A DNA stretch of 64,000 bases from Giardia muris (taxonomy: Eukaryota; Fornicata; Diplomonadida; Hexamitidae), in the NCBI GenBank assembly GCA_006247105.1, contig CM016927.1, forward strand, positions 806,001 to 870,000, in the 5' to 3' direction. Positions 62,986-64,000 of this stretch are shown here, piece by piece. How positions within the stretch are numbered: position 1 is the stretch's first letter; each line of letters opens with the position of its first letter. The position numbers were made by a program, and so were the translations under genes. The notes beneath the pieces were generated by a model. It saw only the letters and a program-made list of their open reading frames with translations, ran no database searches and was not told where the DNA came from.

Positions 62986-63029
62986 GGTGAGGGGATTCAT
63001 TTGCCTGTATTCTCCCGCAGACAAAATCA

Positions 63030-64000
63030 ATGCCCTTGCTTGGCCTCGGCCTTGATAAGGGGGTGGACTCCGGGGCTGAGGCCGCACCCCTGATCACCTC
63101 TGTTAATTTGCTCTCATGCTCTCATGGCCCGCTCACGACGGGGCTGTTACCTAACCTCCAGCAGTCCGTCTTGCAGAACTTCAGGCAGGCCTGCAACCAG
63201 TATTCCCGGCGCCCCTTCATGTTCTTTCGGGCCGGAATGTCGACGATCACCACGCGTGCGGCCTCAACAGAATTCAAGTCTCTTTCATACGCCAAGGCAC
63301 AGCATATCCTGAACCACATTGCTGGTGTCTTGCGGGCAGTGGGTGTGACGCGTGGAGACCGGGTGGGGATCCTTGCCCACAACTCACCTCTGTGGCTGCT
63401 AGCAGATCTGGCGGTTATGGCGCGTGGGGGCATCACGGTCCCTCTTTTCCCCAGTAGTGGGCCGGATAAGCTGTCGCATGTTATCGCGCACTCTGGAATG
63501 TGCCTCCTCATTACACAGGAGCAGTTTGTCGGGAAGGTTCTTGGAGTGGCACATCGTTGCTCTTCTTTACGGCTACTGGTCTCTCTTGATACGCTTCCAG
63601 CGGCCACCGCGATGTTGACAACTGCGATGAAGGTCTTTCGTGCCCTAGAGAAAGCGACCCTTGCAAGTCCAATGTTAGAGGCTTGTATTCGGAGTGAGCT
63701 CGATGCCGAAGAAAGTACTCGTAGGTATTTTGACGAGCTACGAAAGCCAAAGGTATCGACCGCCGACTATCTTGAGCGCTCGTTCGGAAATTGCCAATGG
63801 CGTGAAGGGCGTGTTATCACTCATTATGCAATATCGAATTTGACCTCAAAGAACGTCGCACCTTTCCCAGCGTTGATCAACCATGTCGCGAACCGCTTCG
63901 AGGAGGGGTTCTCGGCACGGTGCATCGATAGCCAGCTCCTGGACATTTCGAGCTATCTCAGACCCCATACTTATATCATCGACAACTTGGACCTTCAGGT
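63030..64000 (+). CDS. Acyl-CoA-synthetase-like protein, 5' part only
   Basis: The frame runs open from ATG 63030 to the window end (323 codons); the gene continues outside. Shorter frames at 63116 and 63124 stop early and are not the gene. Residues ~25-190 resemble the N-terminal part of long-chain acyl-CoA synthetases: a SYAKAQHILNHIAGVLRAVGVTRGDRVGILAHNSPLWLLADLAVMARGG block typical of AMP-forming ligases. The next expected landmark, the AMP-binding P-loop (TSGTTGxPKG before the TH pair), aligns with residues 251-265, where it reads SFGNCQWREG then RVITH. Both Thr and the Lys are replaced, so ATP/AMP binding looks compromised. Such ligases normally activate fatty acids for lipid synthesis. 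Either a pseudoenzyme or a strongly diverged ligase. Confidence 0.7.
   Translation, partial: MPLLGLGLDKGVDSGAEAAPLITSVNLLSCSHGPLTTGLLPNLQQSVLQNFRQACNQYSRRPFMFFRAGMSTITTRAASTEFKSLSYAKAQHILNHIAGVLRAVGVTRGDRVGILAHNSPLWLLADLAVMARGGITVPLFPSSGPDKLSHVIAHSGMCLLITQEQFVGKVLGVAHRCSSLRLLVSLDTLPAATAMLTTAMKVFRALEKATLASPMLEACIRSELDAEESTRRYFDELRKPKVSTADYLERSFGNCQWREGRVITHYAISNLTSKNVAPFPALINHVANRFEEGFSARCIDSQLLDISSYLRPHTYIIDNLDLQ

Noticed and set aside
1..64000. tRNA, rRNA genes, transposons, CRISPR arrays
   Set aside because: I looked for T-loop/anticodon patterns, long terminal or inverted repeats, reverse transcriptase or transposase motifs and regularly spaced direct repeats by eye and found none.

Overview
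The window looks like nuclear DNA of a diplomonad, most likely a Giardia species. The reasons are: very tight packing with genes on both strands; no introns that I can support; spacers often under 80 bp; A-rich tracts at start codons; AGTRAAY-type poly(A) signals that sometimes overlap the stop codon; large ankyrin-repeat proteins of the 'Protein 21.1' and NEK-kinase types; an SF-assemblin/giardin-type striated-fibre protein; a GARP-type Myb factor; and a strongly reduced set of eukaryotic housekeeping genes. TAA, TAG and TGA all act as stops, which argues against Spironucleus/Trepomonas-type code variants. By eye the DNA is GC-rich (mid-50s %), which fits a G. muris-like genome better than G. 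intestinalis, but I could not test the species.

Layout. 1-8.9 kb: end-truncated uncharacterised protein, Nup62/Nsp1-like nucleoporin, NEK-type ankyrin pseudokinase, uncharacterised 725-aa protein, secreted histidine acid phosphatase. 8.9-21.1 kb: RPA1, a small unknown, a prenylatable PRL-like pseudophosphatase, an 880-aa coiled coil, MsrB, DDX11/CHL1 helicase, a DUF4485-like protein, TBCC and an SF-assemblin protein. 21.2-36.1 kb: tail-anchored acidic protein, GluRS, Rpt1, a 1085-aa ankyrin protein, a disordered protein, an 855-aa protein with coiled coil and acidic tail, a 295-aa unknown and a GARP factor. 36.1-36.45 kb: the only long gene-poor spacer, with a candidate ncRNA processing motif. 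36.4-53.3 kb: DNA polymerase delta, ABCA-like half transporter, NHP2, CorA/Mrs2-like protein, second ABCA-like half transporter, 1019-aa helical protein, Sec24. 53.4-64 kb: 1491-aa ankyrin pseudokinase, SPEC3/Stum-like membrane protein, longin-like protein, 862-aa disordered protein, bacterial-type TtcA, and the start of an acyl-CoA-synthetase-like gene.

There are no operons; neighbours are mostly functionally unrelated. Loose themes are replication/repair (RPA1, DDX11, POLD1), cytoskeleton (coiled coil, DUF4485, TBCC, SF-assemblin, possibly ankyrin-NEKs), RNA biology (GluRS, TtcA, NHP2, candidate ncRNA) and membrane traffic/transport (Sec24, two ABCA-like proteins, Mrs2-like). A recurring oddity is recognisable enzyme folds that have lost catalytic residues: two pseudokinases, one pseudophosphatase, one acyl-CoA-synthetase-like protein, and a CorA/Mrs2 protein with an altered GMN motif. 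Several starts were moved to the first plausible ATG because longer open frames begin at GTG or TTG.
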